A stretch of 64,000 nt of DNA from Archilochus colubris (GCA_023079485.1 CM041084.1:61599709-61663708), one strand, 5' to 3'. Positions 52,014-62,991 are shown, counted from the stretch's first letter. Numbers and translations: made by a program. Notes: generated by a model not told the origin, from the letters alone.

Positions 52014-52455
52014 TGTTCATTCAGATGCGTGGTCTGGCAGGAACAAAGAGAGTAATGTTTCTTTAATTTGAATGCAGTTTAGATTATACTGTAGCTGATT
52101 GACACAAGCAGTTGTTTTGGGATGGAGTATCCAGATGTGTTGCGGGAGGAGCCATTCTTGCTCCTGATGCTCGACGAGCTGCTGGTCTCTTCCAGGACTC
52201 CAGCCACCACACAGCGCTTCCAGGGTAGAAGTGTAGTGGGAAGAGCCTTTCTTGCTCCAGAGGCTCGACGAGCTGCTGGCCTCTTCATGCCTCGCACCAT
52301 AGTGAGCTGAGTTCTGCTCTGTGGGTGTGTGTTCCACCTTTATTGGCCCCCCGGCCTTGCTCATGCCCAATAGGGGCCTGTCCTAATCAGGCACAGGTGG
52401 ACTCACACCCACTCACTGGCCATTCGAGGCACCTGGTTTATCTTGTCTCTACACA
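52014..52455 (-). mobile_element. LTR-like element with duplicated internal module (probable solo LTR)
   Basis: A GC-richer, CpG-bearing block of about 440 bp inside AT-rich intron. Read on the minus strand it starts TGTGTAGAGACA, ends GAATGAACA (TG...CA, as LTRs do), and carries a polyadenylation signal AATAAA (52,339-52,344). A ~94-bp spaced pair of modules (starting near 52,152 and 52,246) shares TTCTTGCTCC and GCTCGACGAGCTGCTGG. I found no matching target-site duplication, no internal retroviral genes and no second LTR, so the family is unnamed and the ends are tentative. Confidence 0.45.
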
Positions 52456-52799
52456 GATGGATACTTGTTCTGGGTCAATACTGAGATGAAATGTGGGATT
52501 TGTAAAGCTAAATGCAGAAGTCTCCTCCAGAGCATACCTTGTCTTCTTCAGTGCTGTGAAGCACATTGGTGCAGTGTGATGCATGACATGTCAGACAATT
52601 TGTTTGTCTCAGTTTTCATCTGCACACCCCCATGTGTTTCAGTCTCTGCCAAAATGGAAAATGTAAATTGCTTTTTATTTCCTTAAGTAATTTCCTTCTC
52701 TGGTTAATATAATCTTCCCTTGTATTTCACTTATTTGTTTTAATTTGTTCCCTTTTTCATCTATAATTTTTTTTCTACTGGGATTCTGGCCACCTGTAC

Positions 52800-53911
52800 A
52801 GAAAGATCAAGCAGATGAAGCCCTTTATAGACAGATAGCTTCATGTTCACAAGTCCAGGTCCTCACTGGGGACTTCCGTCCCTCTGGCATCTGTTGGAAA
52901 GAGGGTACAGTAGGGCATGAGCAATACATGAGGTTCCTGGAATGTGTTGGTTATAACTTGCTCCTCTGAGTGATTGAGGAGCCAATGAGGACAGGCACTA
53001 TGCTGTGGTATAAAGGTAAAAAGAGAGGCTGGTGGGGAATGTGAAGCTTCAGTGCAGTCTAGGCTGCTCTGACAGTGAAATAGTGGAGGTCAGGATCCTT
53101 AGAGAAGCAAGGAGGGCACAGAGCAAGCTCATTACCCTGAAGTTCAGAAGAGCAGACTTTGGCCTCTTCAGAGACTTAGCTGGTAGAGCACCATGGGATA
53201 AAGCCCTGGAAGGATGAGGACCACAGAAAGCTGGTTAATATTCAAGGATCACCTCTTTCAAGCTCAGGAGGCATGTATCTCAACAAAGTGAAAATGCCAG
53301 AAGGCCTGGTGAAGTTTCCACTGACTGGGAAAGGGGAAACATAACCCCTATTTTTACAAAGGGAGAAAAGGAAAATCTGAGGAATTAAAGGCCAGTCAGT
53401 CTCACCTCTATGCCCAGCAAGACTGTGGAACAGATCCTCCTGGAAGCTATGTTAACACACGTGGATAATAAGGATGTAATTGATGACAGCCAGCATGGCT
53501 TCACTAATGGCAAATCATGCCTGACAAATCTGATGGCCTTCTAAGATGGTGTTAGTGTTGTTGGATAAGGGAAGAGCAACTGATGTCATCTATGTGGATT
53601 TGTGCAAAGCATTTGACACTGTCCCACATGACATCCTTGTCTTTAACTTGAGGAGACATGGACTTGATGGAAGGACCTCTTGGTCCTTGGATAAGGAATT
53701 GGCTTGATGGTTGCACTCAAAGAGTTGTGGTCAACAGCTCAGTGTCCAAGTGGGGATCAGTAAGAAGTGGTGTTCCTCCAAGGGTCAGTTCTGGGACATA
53801 CCATTTAACAGCTTTGTCAGCAGCATGGACAGTGGGGTTGAGTGCACCTGTAGCAGGTTTTCTGATGACACCAAGCTGTGTCACCAAGACACCAAGCTCT
53901 GAGGAGATCCT
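52800..53911 (+). pseudogene. CR1 LINE ORF2 fragment (endonuclease and RT), decayed
   Basis: The plus strand translates in pieces into CR1 ORF2. The endonuclease part reads QADEALYRQI, TGDFRPSGICW and then RRADFGLFRDLAGRAPWDKA. The reverse-transcriptase part reads YVDLCKAFDTVPHD and FSDDTKLC; the catalytic box has Ser where CR1 usually has Ala. Frameshifts, stops and internal deletions separate the pieces; for instance the stretch from the endonuclease end to RT is much shortened near 53,290-53,400. It is an old 5'-part relic, unusual because most copies here keep only the 3' end. Confidence 0.9.
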
Positions 53912-54231
53912 ATAGAATCATAGAATCATAAAACCATAGAATTGGCTGGGTTGGAAGGGACCTCAGAGATCATCAGGTCCAACCCTTGATCCACTACCAC
54001 TGCAGTTACCAGACTATGGCACTGAGTGCCACATCCAGTCTCTTTTTAAATATCTCCAGGGATGGAGAATCCACTACTTCCCTGGGCAGCCCATTCCAAT
54101 ACCTGATCACCCTCTCCGTAAAGAAATTCTCTCTAATATCTAATGTAAACTTCCCCTGGCACAACTTAAGACCCTGCCCTCTTGTCTTGCTGAGAGTTGC
54201 CTGGGAAAAGAGACCAACCCCCCCCCTGGCT
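53912..54231 (-). mobile_element. CR1 LINE, 3' fragment (young subfamily), inserted in older CR1
   Basis: Starts on the + strand with three inverted ATTCTATG-type repeats and follows the young-subfamily sequence to the poly(C) before GGCT. The ORF2 C-terminal frame is open on the minus strand ([18 protein letters not shown]). It is flanked on both sides by CR1 in the plus orientation, which suggests insertion into an older CR1. Confidence 0.93.
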
Positions 54232-54558
54232 TTCTGGTACGTGAAAAGGGCCTGCAGGAAAGAGGAGGGACTTCTTACAAGGCCATTTAGCAACAGGGTA
54301 AGGGAAACATTTTTAAGATGGAAGAGGATAGATTTAGGTTAGACATTAGGAAGAAATTCTGCAGTGTGAGGATAGTGAGACATTGGCACAGGTTGCCCAG
54401 AGGAGCTGTGGATGCCCCTTCTCTGGAAGTGTTCAAGGCCAGGCTGGATGGGGCATTGAGCACCCTGGTCTAGTGGGAGATGTCTGTGCCCAAGCATGGT
54501 TTTTTCAACTTGACATTTAAGATCTCTTCCAACACTGACTGTTCTGTGATTCTGACAT
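54232..54558 (+). mobile_element. CR1 LINE, 3' fragment (second subfamily)
   Basis: Plus-oriented CR1 tail. It contains GATTTAGGTTAGACATTAGG, GACATTGGCACAGGTTGCCC and CTCTGGAAGTGTTCAAGG, then the 3' end CTCTTCCAACACTGACTGTTC. It may be the 3' end of the element beginning at 52,800, with the middle of ORF2 deleted, or a separate copy. The frame is broken. Confidence 0.88.
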
Positions 54559-54762
54559 ACAGCTTCATGGTATTCAGGTTTGCAGTAGATGAGTCTTAAC
54601 CATGTTTTTAGCCTCTTTGCATGTCATATTATTTTTCTTGTCTGGATTTATTTATTTAATGTAATATTTATTATTTTGTCCTTTGTCTTGGGAAGCAATG
54701 GCCAGTTAGTGTTCGCAAAGCCTCTGGGTTATGTTAATTGCTGCTATGAAATAAATAGTGAG

Positions 54763-55032
54763 TGTTCTGTAATACTGGAATGGCATGCATTTTCTCACTT
54801 TTCTGTTTTTGTTGTCTTTTTTTTTTTTCCTCTCTCTCTCCTTTTTCTCCCCATTTTTGTTTTTTGTTTCTTTGGGGTTTTTTTTTGGTTTTTGTTGGTT
54901 GGTGCATTTTGTTTTGTTTTGATTTTTTTGTGGGGGTTTTTTTGGTTGTTTTTTTGTTTTGGTTTTTTGTTTTTGTTTTTGTTTTTTCTTGTTTGTTTGT
55001 TTGGGGTTTTTTGTTTGGTTTGGTTTTTACAG
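54763..55032 (+). promoter_or_regulatory. KIF13A: Long AG-free, T/G-rich tract before a 3' splice site
   Basis: From 54,763 to the acceptor CAG at 55,030-55,032 there is no AG dinucleotide. Between 54,923 and 55,028 there is no adenine at all, only T and G with a single C. The branch-point adenosine must therefore lie at or upstream of 54,922, at least 110 nt from the acceptor. Candidates are TTGAT at 54,919-54,923 and CTCAC near 54,794. Such AG exclusion zones are known to accompany distant branch points. Confidence 0.8.
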
Positions 55033-55243
55033 ATCCAGTACAAAATGTGGTCCAGATCTTGGAGAAGCAGTACTTGGAAGAGAAGCAGAGTGCTCTTGAG
55101 GAGCAGCGTCTGATGTATGAGCGTGAGTTGGAGCTGCTGCGGCAGCAGCTCTCTCCAGAAAGGCAGCACCAGCACGGCAGTGACAGACTCTCCTACACTG
55201 CTCAGACTGCACAGCAGAAAGTAAATCTCTGGACAGAAGAGAG
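55033..55243 (+). CDS. KIF13A: KIF13A coiled-coil exon (window exon 15)
   Basis: The 211-base exon completes Asp and encodes PVQNVVQILEKQYLEEKQSA, LEEQRLMYERELELLRQQLS and a less ordered tail ending QKVNLWTEER, about residues 597-666. Heptad-like spacing of hydrophobic residues (ILEKQYLEEK, LMYERELELLRQQL) marks a coiled coil after the FHA domain. Arg is split AG|G. The donor is GTGAGA. The acceptor follows the long AG-free tract. Confidence 0.97.
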
Positions 55244-56660
55244 GTGAGAATACTGGAGTTAAAATTAATTAATAAGAGCTGCAAAGGTTGAAAGATGGGG
55301 CTTGATCCATCTGTGAGAAACTGGTGGTTTGATGGGTTTTTTTGTGGAGTTGACGTGCAGTACAAGGTCTGCCTCTGCCAAAGAATTGGCATTCCATGTA
55401 AGACAGGTTTTTGCTGTGTGACGTTTGCACAACATCTTCCTGTTTGGTTTAACACAAAATTTAAATAAGAATTTAGGGTTTATTGAACAGCACTATAGAT
55501 TTTTGTTTTTTCAACTAGAAAAGTGCTTCTGAAATGTTTGTTTTAGCTATTAGTGTTTAGTTCAGGAAGGAAATGAAAGGCTAGCACAGAGGTTAATTTG
55601 TCAGCTAAAACTAAGGAGTGCCCTTACAAGTATTGTGTTTTGAAAGTATACAGTGAGAGCAGAGTATTTTGCAATCTAAACCCCATGAGAAATACAGAAA
55701 ATGAGAGTCCTTAAACATCGTATGTGTGTTTCTAAAAGTAAGCCCAGCTTTAGAAGAGAATTAGGTTTTAGATGTGTTTGAGCTGTTTAGGAAGAGAAAA
55801 GTCTTGAGATGAAAAAGGCTCTTTGCAAAGGAGTAGCTTGGCACCTGAACACAGCCTTGGTGGAAGATCATAATGGGATTTGCAGATGGAGTTTAAATGT
55901 GGACTAGGAAGATGTGAGCAGAGTTCAAGCAACATTTGTGTGTTTGCATATTGATAATGTGAGAAGTTGCTCTTGGTATCACTGGGGAGAGAAGGATGTC
56001 AGCTCCATGGAGAAAAATTCTAGGAGCAGCAACTGAGATGATTTAAGTTTTCACCATACAAACAAGTATTCTGTCATTGGCTTAGTTATCAGGAAAAATG
56101 ACTAGATGTACTAACAGGCTTCTTGTTTCTTTTTAATCTATTTTCTTTTAAAACAGAAGCTTTGTTATTTGTTCAGCGTATTTTTAATGTGCAGTGAGTT
56201 TGGTTGCTCTTTCCTATTTTGCTTATTTTTTTCCATTAAAAAAAAAAAATGATCTATGTATAGAGAAGTCTAAACAAAGATTTCCAAAATTGTGTTGCAG
56301 CTTTCAAATTCAGAGACTTAGAAAGAGAATTAGATCTTGGTTTAATTTTTGTGCACAGCTTTCTTTTGGAATTTCTGCCAAGTTTGGCCTGGGAAAAAAA
56401 CCTAAACAAATAACAAACTGTTGTCCCACTTGCCAGCAATGGTAAGAATGTTTTGCATGGCAAGTATAGGAAGAACTAGTGCCGTGTTCCAACTTTAATT
56501 AAAATGATTGGGAACTGAATGTAAAGTACTGCAGAGTCATGGTTGGAATTTGCAGGCTTTCCTAGAGCTGCAGGATTGAGAAGTGAGAAACAGGGTAGTT
56601 GGAATAATTGCTCTTTAGCACTGCTTTGAGCACAGGAAGGCCTTCAAGAAGTCATGGACA

Positions 56661-56975
56661 GAATCATAGAATCAAAGAACGTTTTGGGGTTGGACGGGAC
56701 CTTAAAGATCACCTGGTTTAAACCCCCTGTGTGGGCAGGGACACCTCCCACCAGACCAGGTTACTCCAAGCCCCATCCAACCTGGCTTTGAACACCTCCA
56801 GCAAGGGGCCATTCACAACCTCCCTGGGTGGGCAACCTGTGCCAGTGTCTCACCACCCTCATAGTAAAGAACTTCTTCCTCATGACTTAACCTAAAACTG
56901 CCCTCTCACAGTTTAAAGCCCCTCACCCCCATCCCTTGTAGGAAGTCCCTCCCCAGCTTTCCTGTAGGCAGTAGC
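56661..56975 (-). mobile_element. CR1 LINE, 3' fragment (second subfamily)
   Basis: Minus-oriented CR1. It opens on the + strand with GAATCATAGAATC and TTGGACGGGACCTTAAAGATC, the subfamily that reads AACACCTCCAGCAAGGGGCC and CAACCTGTGCCAGTGTCTC. It stops near TTTCCTGTAGGCAG. The ORF2 frame is decayed. Confidence 0.92.
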
Positions 56976-57514
56976 TGAGATGAGATCTGGGCTTCCTGGA
57001 AATGGAAGCCATACCTCTAAAAAGATGCAACAGAAGGGAAAAAGGAGTAGCAAAAAACTTCTTGCCTGCCCCAAGAATTGAGAATAAAAAAAATCATTAT
57101 TGTTTAACTTAAAATTAACCAACTGACAAAACCATGTCATGAGAGAAAAGAATGAGAATTTGGAGTGATGCCAAGGCTAAGTGCTCTGCCAGCCTTCTCA
57201 GTAGCTGTTAGACATTTCTTAAGAAGAGAGGTGCTTGAACAAGCATTTTTGCCTCTGGATTTCATGGACGAATGTGTACTCAAGATAACTGTTGAACTAC
57301 TTGAAGACTGTACTTTGTTGCACTATAAAAAAATAGGAGAAAGAATACTCTTACCAGAAAGCAGTCTGATGATGCTTTGATGGCACTGCCCTTGAATAAG
57401 CAGTTCTCTGGAAGAACTGATTTTCAGCTTCCTGTCTTTCAGAAGATCCTCATAGGTATACTTCTTATTTATTTATAATTCTAGAAGAGGTTCCAGCTTC
57501 TGATAAAAAAAAAA

Positions 57515-57537
57515 GGGGGGGAGGAGGGGGAGAGGGG
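57515..57537 (+). other. G-rich patch, candidate G-quadruplex
   Basis: Runs of seven, two, five and four G on the + (transcribed-sense) strand lie between A10 and A12 tracts. Four G-triplets can be drawn with short loops, so the pre-mRNA or DNA could form a quadruplex. No function is shown. Confidence 0.6.
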
Positions 57538-58621
57538 CAAAAAAAAAAAAAGAATAATCTTAAATAAGAAGCCGGATTAAAATGTTTGAGGGATTTCTGC
57601 TATAACAGCCATGGCAACATTGTGCCAAGAGGGTATTTCACAGCCAACTGGCCAGAGGGCAAGAAATGCAGGAAAAATTGAGAAGACTGGATCTGAAGAA
57701 CGTGTGAAAGAGCCGAATGTCTGGATTACACAGAATTTGATTAGTGCAGTTTCAGCTGTTGCTCTGTTGCTCTATTGCATTAACCAGAAAAATTAATTTG
57801 GTGAGTGTCAGATGTAGGCATATGGTTGTATCTATCAGATCAGCTAGAACATGTTGCACAGAGTTTATTCTGGTTTGATGCTGACTACAGAAGGACACAT
57901 GGTACTGACCTGGTGTTAAAACCTCTTGGCATGAAGTTAACCTGTGGTAAGTTTAAACAAATTTAATTTGTTAGGGCAAGAGGGGTAGTGGTGGTGTACT
58001 GGAACAGACATTTAGTTCAGCAAATCCTGTACCTGGTATTAGGAATCCCAGAGACTTGCAATTATACCTTTTGAGTGTCAGATTTAAATTTCCCTAGTGT
58101 TTGACTTGAACTATTGTTTCAGGATTTCATGTTCAATTAATACTTATTTTGGTTTATATCCTGATGGAGAGAGTCACATGTTTTGTGTAGTGGGAATTAA
58201 GAAACCCCATCAATTTTTTTGTTTTGTTTTTTCTCTGAAGTTTCTGGAAGGCTGCTGACACAGCTATATACAGAAAAACACAACTGTAGCGAGAGTTCCC
58301 CATAATAATTGGTTGAGTTACTCATAAGTCCTCCTTAGAGTTTTAAACCATTCCTTTCTCAAGATCTAGTGAAGACAGGATTTATGTGTGAGCCTTCCAA
58401 AAACATCTTGCCAGATGCCTGTACATTGGATTGAGGAAGGTACTGGATGTAGCTGAACCCATGGCTCTCAGAGCACGTAGAGATCAAAGCTGCCTTCTGT
58501 TTCTCAAGCTGGGCAGCTCTCTCACAGAGGTTGCTGGTGTAATGCACTCTCAGTATTAAGTACTATTTAGTGACTAATTCTTGTGTTCATTTTCTGGAGG
58601 AATCCAAAATTATAGAATATG

Positions 58622-58730
58622 TATCATAGAATGGCTTAGGTTGGAAAGCAGCTTAGAAATCACGTACTCCAACCTCCCTGCCATGAGCAGGGATGCCTCT
58701 CAACTAGACCAGGTTGCTCAAAGCCTCATG
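58622..58730 (-). mobile_element. CR1 LINE, short 3' fragment (older subfamily)
   Basis: About 110 bp of minus-oriented CR1 end: ATCATAGAATGGCTTAGG, TACTCCAACCTCCCTGCC and GACCAGGTTGCTCAAAGCC. It matches the opening of the copy at 4,452 and is diverged. Confidence 0.88.
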
Positions 58731-60215
58731 TAACTCATGGTCTGGAATTGCTTATTTAATCTTGATGGCCTGGGTAACAGAAGCAAGACAGAGGGAAAGG
58801 AATTTTCTGTATAACACTGGGGGCAGATATGGAAAAAGCAGACTAAAAAGCTGCTGAAAGAAGCAGCTGTTTAAAATTCACCAAAACCCCCACTACTGCA
58901 AACAGGTGAGAGAGGGCAGAGAGCAAGCTGCACATTATAGCATGCTGATGGCACTAAAATTCAGGTCTACTTCCAACACTGCTTTGATTACAGCATCAGA
59001 GAACCAGCAGAGTGCAATTTGAACTACCTAGACTGTTTTTCAGGTTATTTTGAAAAAAAGATAGCAATTCAAGAAGTACTCTGTTGAGGACTGAAAGGCA
59101 CATTAACAGGTTTTTGCAGTTTGTACTATATAGACATACAAAAGATTGAAGCTTATCTGAATAAGATAAGCAGATTTGCTTGGATTCACAGCAAGACCCA
59201 TGAGTTTTCTTGTTCCTCTTACACTTCTACATAATGTATTTTCCAGAAATGAGAAGTGTATGCACAAAGGTATGTATGTATTTCAGTAGAACTTTATATA
59301 GAAAAGCTAGAAAATAAGACAGGGGAGTGCTGGTCACTGAGATATTTGAAGTATTATCATGAGTTTTATGAAGTTGGTAAGATGCAGTGAGTGCTGGTGG
59401 GGTTACAAAGAAAGTTATGGTACTTTGAAGAAGCAAATTAAAGATGAGAATCCCAGGTGAGAGCATATCTTAGTATCACAGGTGGAGGTATAGTATGTGT
59501 CATAGCAGGTTTGCCAGGTGTTACGTTAGAACAGATTTGCTCAGGCAGGCCTTAAGATCCTTTCTGGAACTTGTCCAGAGACTGTTAACTTTATGGAGTG
59601 CACAAGCTTTAACCTGTGCTTATTCATATATTACTTAAAAGGTACTTTGGGTTTATAGGACTGAAGATTTTTTTAAGTATATGTATATTTTTAATGGATA
59701 CACCTGAGATGGCTTAAGTATATGAAGGGAAGTCTGAGGGTCTGTTGCACTGCAGAGTTCCAGCTGTGATGTAAAGCTATGGCCTGCAGTGATTGCAGGT
59801 GCCAGCATCATGCATGATCTGAGGAAAAGCAAGTTTTATCAAGATGAAGTCTCACATGTTGTGACTGGTAGTTTCTGTGGAACAGGACTCCACATTAAAG
59901 ACAAAGACAACAGCAATTATTTCATTTCTTGAAAAGTAGAAATGTCCCTAGGGCTTTTAACAAATCACCACTGTAGCAGCTCCCATAGTAGTGTGCCCTT
60001 TTATTTGGACATTACTTACTGTAACAGTAATATCTTTGTTTAATATGCTTTTCCTCAATAAAACAGTGTGACATGGTGTCATGTTATCTGATATAATCTT
60101 GTACAGCATTTCTTCAGCTTGTTTCAGAAAAGTCTTTGTTAGCACTTCCATTTACAGCTTTCCAATAATAGAAATAGGTTTCTGTGTATTTTTCATGTTA
60201 CCTACTGCACCACAG

Positions 60216-60378
60216 GGATGAATTGTTTCGACAGAGCCTGGCTAAACTTCGAGAGCAGATAGTAAAAGCAAATACACTGGTGAGAGAAGCAAACTTCTTA
60301 GCAGAAGAAATGCGAAAGCTAACAGATTATCAAGTAACACTTCAGATCCCTGCTGAAAACCTGAGTGCCAACAAAAAG
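60216..60378 (+). CDS. KIF13A: KIF13A coiled-coil exon (window exon 16)
   Basis: The 163-base exon completes Arg and encodes DELFRQSLAKLREQIVKANT, LVREANFLAEEMRKLTDYQV and TLQIPAENLSANKK, about residues 667-720. The first two thirds are a predicted helix and coiled coil. The TLQIP strand starts the conserved region before the KIF1B-type domain. It ends in phase 0. The donor is GTAATG. Confidence 0.97.
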
Positions 60379-61023
60379 GTAATGACAGCAAAGGATGCTA
60401 GAAACTGTAGTTATATGGTTGATCTAAAATATATGGACATGTAACACCAATCCAGGTTAAAGCCATAAAATGTTGGTTTTGTTAGATTTTGCATATGCAA
60501 AATATGAGTGTTATGTGTCTTTAATACATTGAGATTTAATAACTACAAGTAGAAATTGGAACATAGCATTAAGTATTGCTCTTTCTGTTCTTTCAAGTGT
60601 ATGATTACCACATATGCATGTGGTTTGTGAACAGACGTTTGTGTTCTCTTGCTGTAAAACCTGCATTTTAGTTACACATGCAAAAAATGCCAGGTTTTCT
60701 TACGGATGCCTAGAATTTGTCTTAAGGGTTTTCCAGCTGTAGTGCTGCTGAAAGTGTAATGATAGCAATGGGGATAATATGCTTGTTGCAAGTGATTTGA
60801 TTGAGTGTAATGTTAATGTTGGGATGGTAGTTGTCTGAGAAGGACAGGGATCCTCAGGGATGTATAGAATATGCTGGGTTTGAGCACAGAGAGAGTATGG
60901 CCAGCATGCAGAGGGAAGCTGTATGTTCCGTATTTTATTCCTTTTTAGGAATGCAGTTCAAGTGAAGAATTAAACTACTTACATGCACTTTTCCTGCAGT
61001 GATTCTTTTTTCCTCTTATTTAG
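60379..61023 (+). other. KIF13A: Intron, 645 bp
   Basis: AT-rich intron without repeats. It ends in TTTTTTCCTCTTATTTAG. Confidence 0.85.
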
Positions 61024-61164
61024 AGGGGTGCAATAGTAAGTGAGCCTGCTATTCAAGTGAGAAGAAAAGGAAAAGGTACTCAAGTATGGACTATTGAGAA
61101 ACTAGAGAACAAATTGGTTGACATGAGAGATCTCTATCAAGAGTGGAAGGAGAAAATTCCTGAG
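61024..61164 (+). CDS. KIF13A: KIF13A exon (window exon 17)
   Basis: Forty-seven codons, phase 0, about residues 721-767: RGAIVSEPAIQVRRKGKGTQ, VWTIEKLENKLVDMRDLYQE and WKEKIPE. The RRKGK...VW-IEKLENKL pattern is conserved in KIF13A and KIF13B and links the coiled coil to the KIF1B-type domain. The donor is GTATTG, a weaker match than the other donors, at which retention or alternative use could be tested. Confidence 0.97.
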
Positions 61165-62841
61165 GTATTGTATATATTTACTGAAAGGGATTGAGAAATT
61201 GATATTTTCTTTTGACCCCTTTTAATATGTTGTACAGACAATATGCAATGACTTCATATATGAAAGGGGGGTATTGTGGTTTTAAAAAAAGAAATCCAGA
61301 CCCCAAACCAAACAGAAAAACTATGTATAATGCTAAATATTCAAAATGCCCATGCAGAATAAAATACAGCACTGCCCTCTTCTCACTTGTATTCTCAGAT
61401 ACAGGTATGCAGAGGTCACATAAAATTGTGCTGAGGCAAGTACTCATGATGCCACTAAGAGGATGTGTTTACCTGGCATAATATAGGTAGGTGCCATGCA
61501 GATAGGCACCAGCTCTGAATGGAAGCAGCAAACAGTGTTAGAAATGAAATACTGAATTGTAGTCAGTATCAAAAGTAGCAAGGATACTGCTTAGATACAC
61601 TCAAGATGCAGAACACACTACTGGGGTAGAACTTGATCTTAAAATGTGACATAATCTATAGTCTCATTTGTATATCCCTCAGCCTTAAAGCAGTGAAGGA
61701 ATCAATTGAAGATACTTAGTCTGCATCAGTAGCTCTATCAAAACTAAGTGGTGTTTCCTGAGAATTTTAGTAGATTAGACTTGAAAAGTAAAAGCGTGAC
61801 ACATGTCAAAAGCTTGCTCATTTACTTCCAGAAGGTATATGGGAGATTTGTGTTGCAGAAGGCATCCTTTAAGTATCCAGAGGGAAGTGCCTAAAAAGTG
61901 TATCTTACTGGTTTTTGGCTGGTAGGGAGCACCTAAATTACTGGTATCAGAATCATTCTCAAATATGTTTGAACAGCTGTTGTGCCTTTGTTACATGCCT
62001 TGGACAGGACAATGGGAATCTCTAAAATGATAACACAGAGAAGGTCAAGCACTTCATCTGTGCCCATTGAAGACAACGCTGATTTTTCTCCTGACTGTAG
62101 TAAGAACTGATAGCACATCCTTTGAATATATTATGTCTGCCTGAGCCAGGATTGTTCTTGCCATGACCTATGTCATCCATAATGCATGTGTTCTATGTGC
62201 TACATAGAAACATGTAAGTCAAATGCATGTGTTGAAGGTGGAGGAGGAGGAGAAGGGAAAGGAGGTAACAAGTCCACTGAGGAGTGCATATCATGCTAGG
62301 AATCTGCATGAGCTGTTTGTGGCTGTGTATGGAGAACCTGCATAGAAAATGCTGCAGGTCTGATCTCAGCTCTCTTGGAATCATGAGAATACTTTGCAGG
62401 CTTAGGTGGGAGTCATTCTGCATCATCTCCTTTGCCCTTGCAGTGGTGAGCAGCAGCCAGACCAGCTATTCAACCTGGAACTCATTTGTCCTCTCATTTT
62501 AAAAGTGTAAACAGAGCAGAAAAGTAATGTGAAACTTCTCGAAATCAGTGGCTACTCTGCTTGCTCATGGTAAAATCTGCTTTGTCTTGACATCACTAAA
62601 AAAATTAGGTCTTTTATTACTCTATCCCATAGCAAAGAAAGGATCATATAATGTCTCATCTCAAGGATTTCATTTCAGATTTGTGCTCTGCTTCTAGTCT
62701 CCTACGTTTGCAACAGGAAGGAACACAGAAAATTGGCAGTGATTTAACTCTTGTGCTGTGACCATATCCCACGTGGTCATTTGATTTCTGCCTTCCCTCG
62801 CTTACAATTTTTTGACGTAACTTCTGCGGTCCTTAAAACAG
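61165..62841 (+). other. KIF13A: Intron, 1,677 bp
   Basis: AT-rich intron. No repeats recognised apart from a short GGA-rich patch near 62,239-62,262. CpG content rises over the last 70 bases toward the next exon. Confidence 0.8.
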
Positions 62842-62991
62842 ATAAGGAAGCTGATCGGCAAAAGAGGTGATCCCTTTTACGAAGCGCAGGAGAATCACAA
62901 CCTGATCGGGGTCGCCAACGTGTTCCTGGAGTGCCTTTTCTACGACGTGAAGCTGGAATACGCTGTGCCCATCATCAGTCAGCAGGGGGAG
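62842..62991 (+). CDS. KIF13A: KIF13A KIF1B-domain exon, CpG-dense (window exon 18)
   Basis: Fifty codons, phase 0, about residues 768-817: IRKLIGKRGDPFYEAQENHN, LIGVANVFLECLFYDVKLEY and AVPIISQQGE. This is the core of the KIF1B-type domain shared by kinesin-3 proteins. Base use differs from its neighbours: nine CpG dinucleotides in 150 bp and many C/G third positions, where the other exons are AT-leaning. The first four residues differ most from the mammalian protein. The donor is GTAACA. Confidence 0.97.

Larger units (their letters stand above)
47028..55032 (+). other. KIF13A: Intron, 8,005 bp
   Basis: The longest intron bounded by two exons in this window. 47,028-51,300 shows only small AT-rich tracts. 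From 51,300 it is repeat-dense: four poly(T) runs, a (CATA)n tract, an LTR-like element (52,014-52,455), a CR1 ORF2 piece (52,800-53,911) carrying a younger inverted CR1 (53,912-54,231), a further CR1 tail (54,232-54,558), and a T/G-rich tract up to the acceptor. Confidence 0.85.
55244..60215 (+). other. KIF13A: Intron, 4,972 bp
   Basis: Contains CR1 fragments at 56,661-56,975 and 58,622-58,730, a G-rich patch (57,515-57,537) between A runs, and a 61-codon open frame at 57,611-57,796 of doubtful meaning. The rest is ordinary AT-rich intron. Confidence 0.8.

Noticed and set aside
52017..52370. Open frames of 117 and 73 codons on the minus strand
   Set aside because: They fall wholly inside the LTR-like block with its duplicated module; LTRs are non-coding and GC-richer sequence keeps frames open.
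54589..55247. Open frames of 161 and 174 codons with many Phe, Trp and Val residues
   Set aside because: They are the T/G-rich intron tract read through into KIF13A exon 55,033-55,243. Only the exon part is coding, and only in the 161-codon frame.
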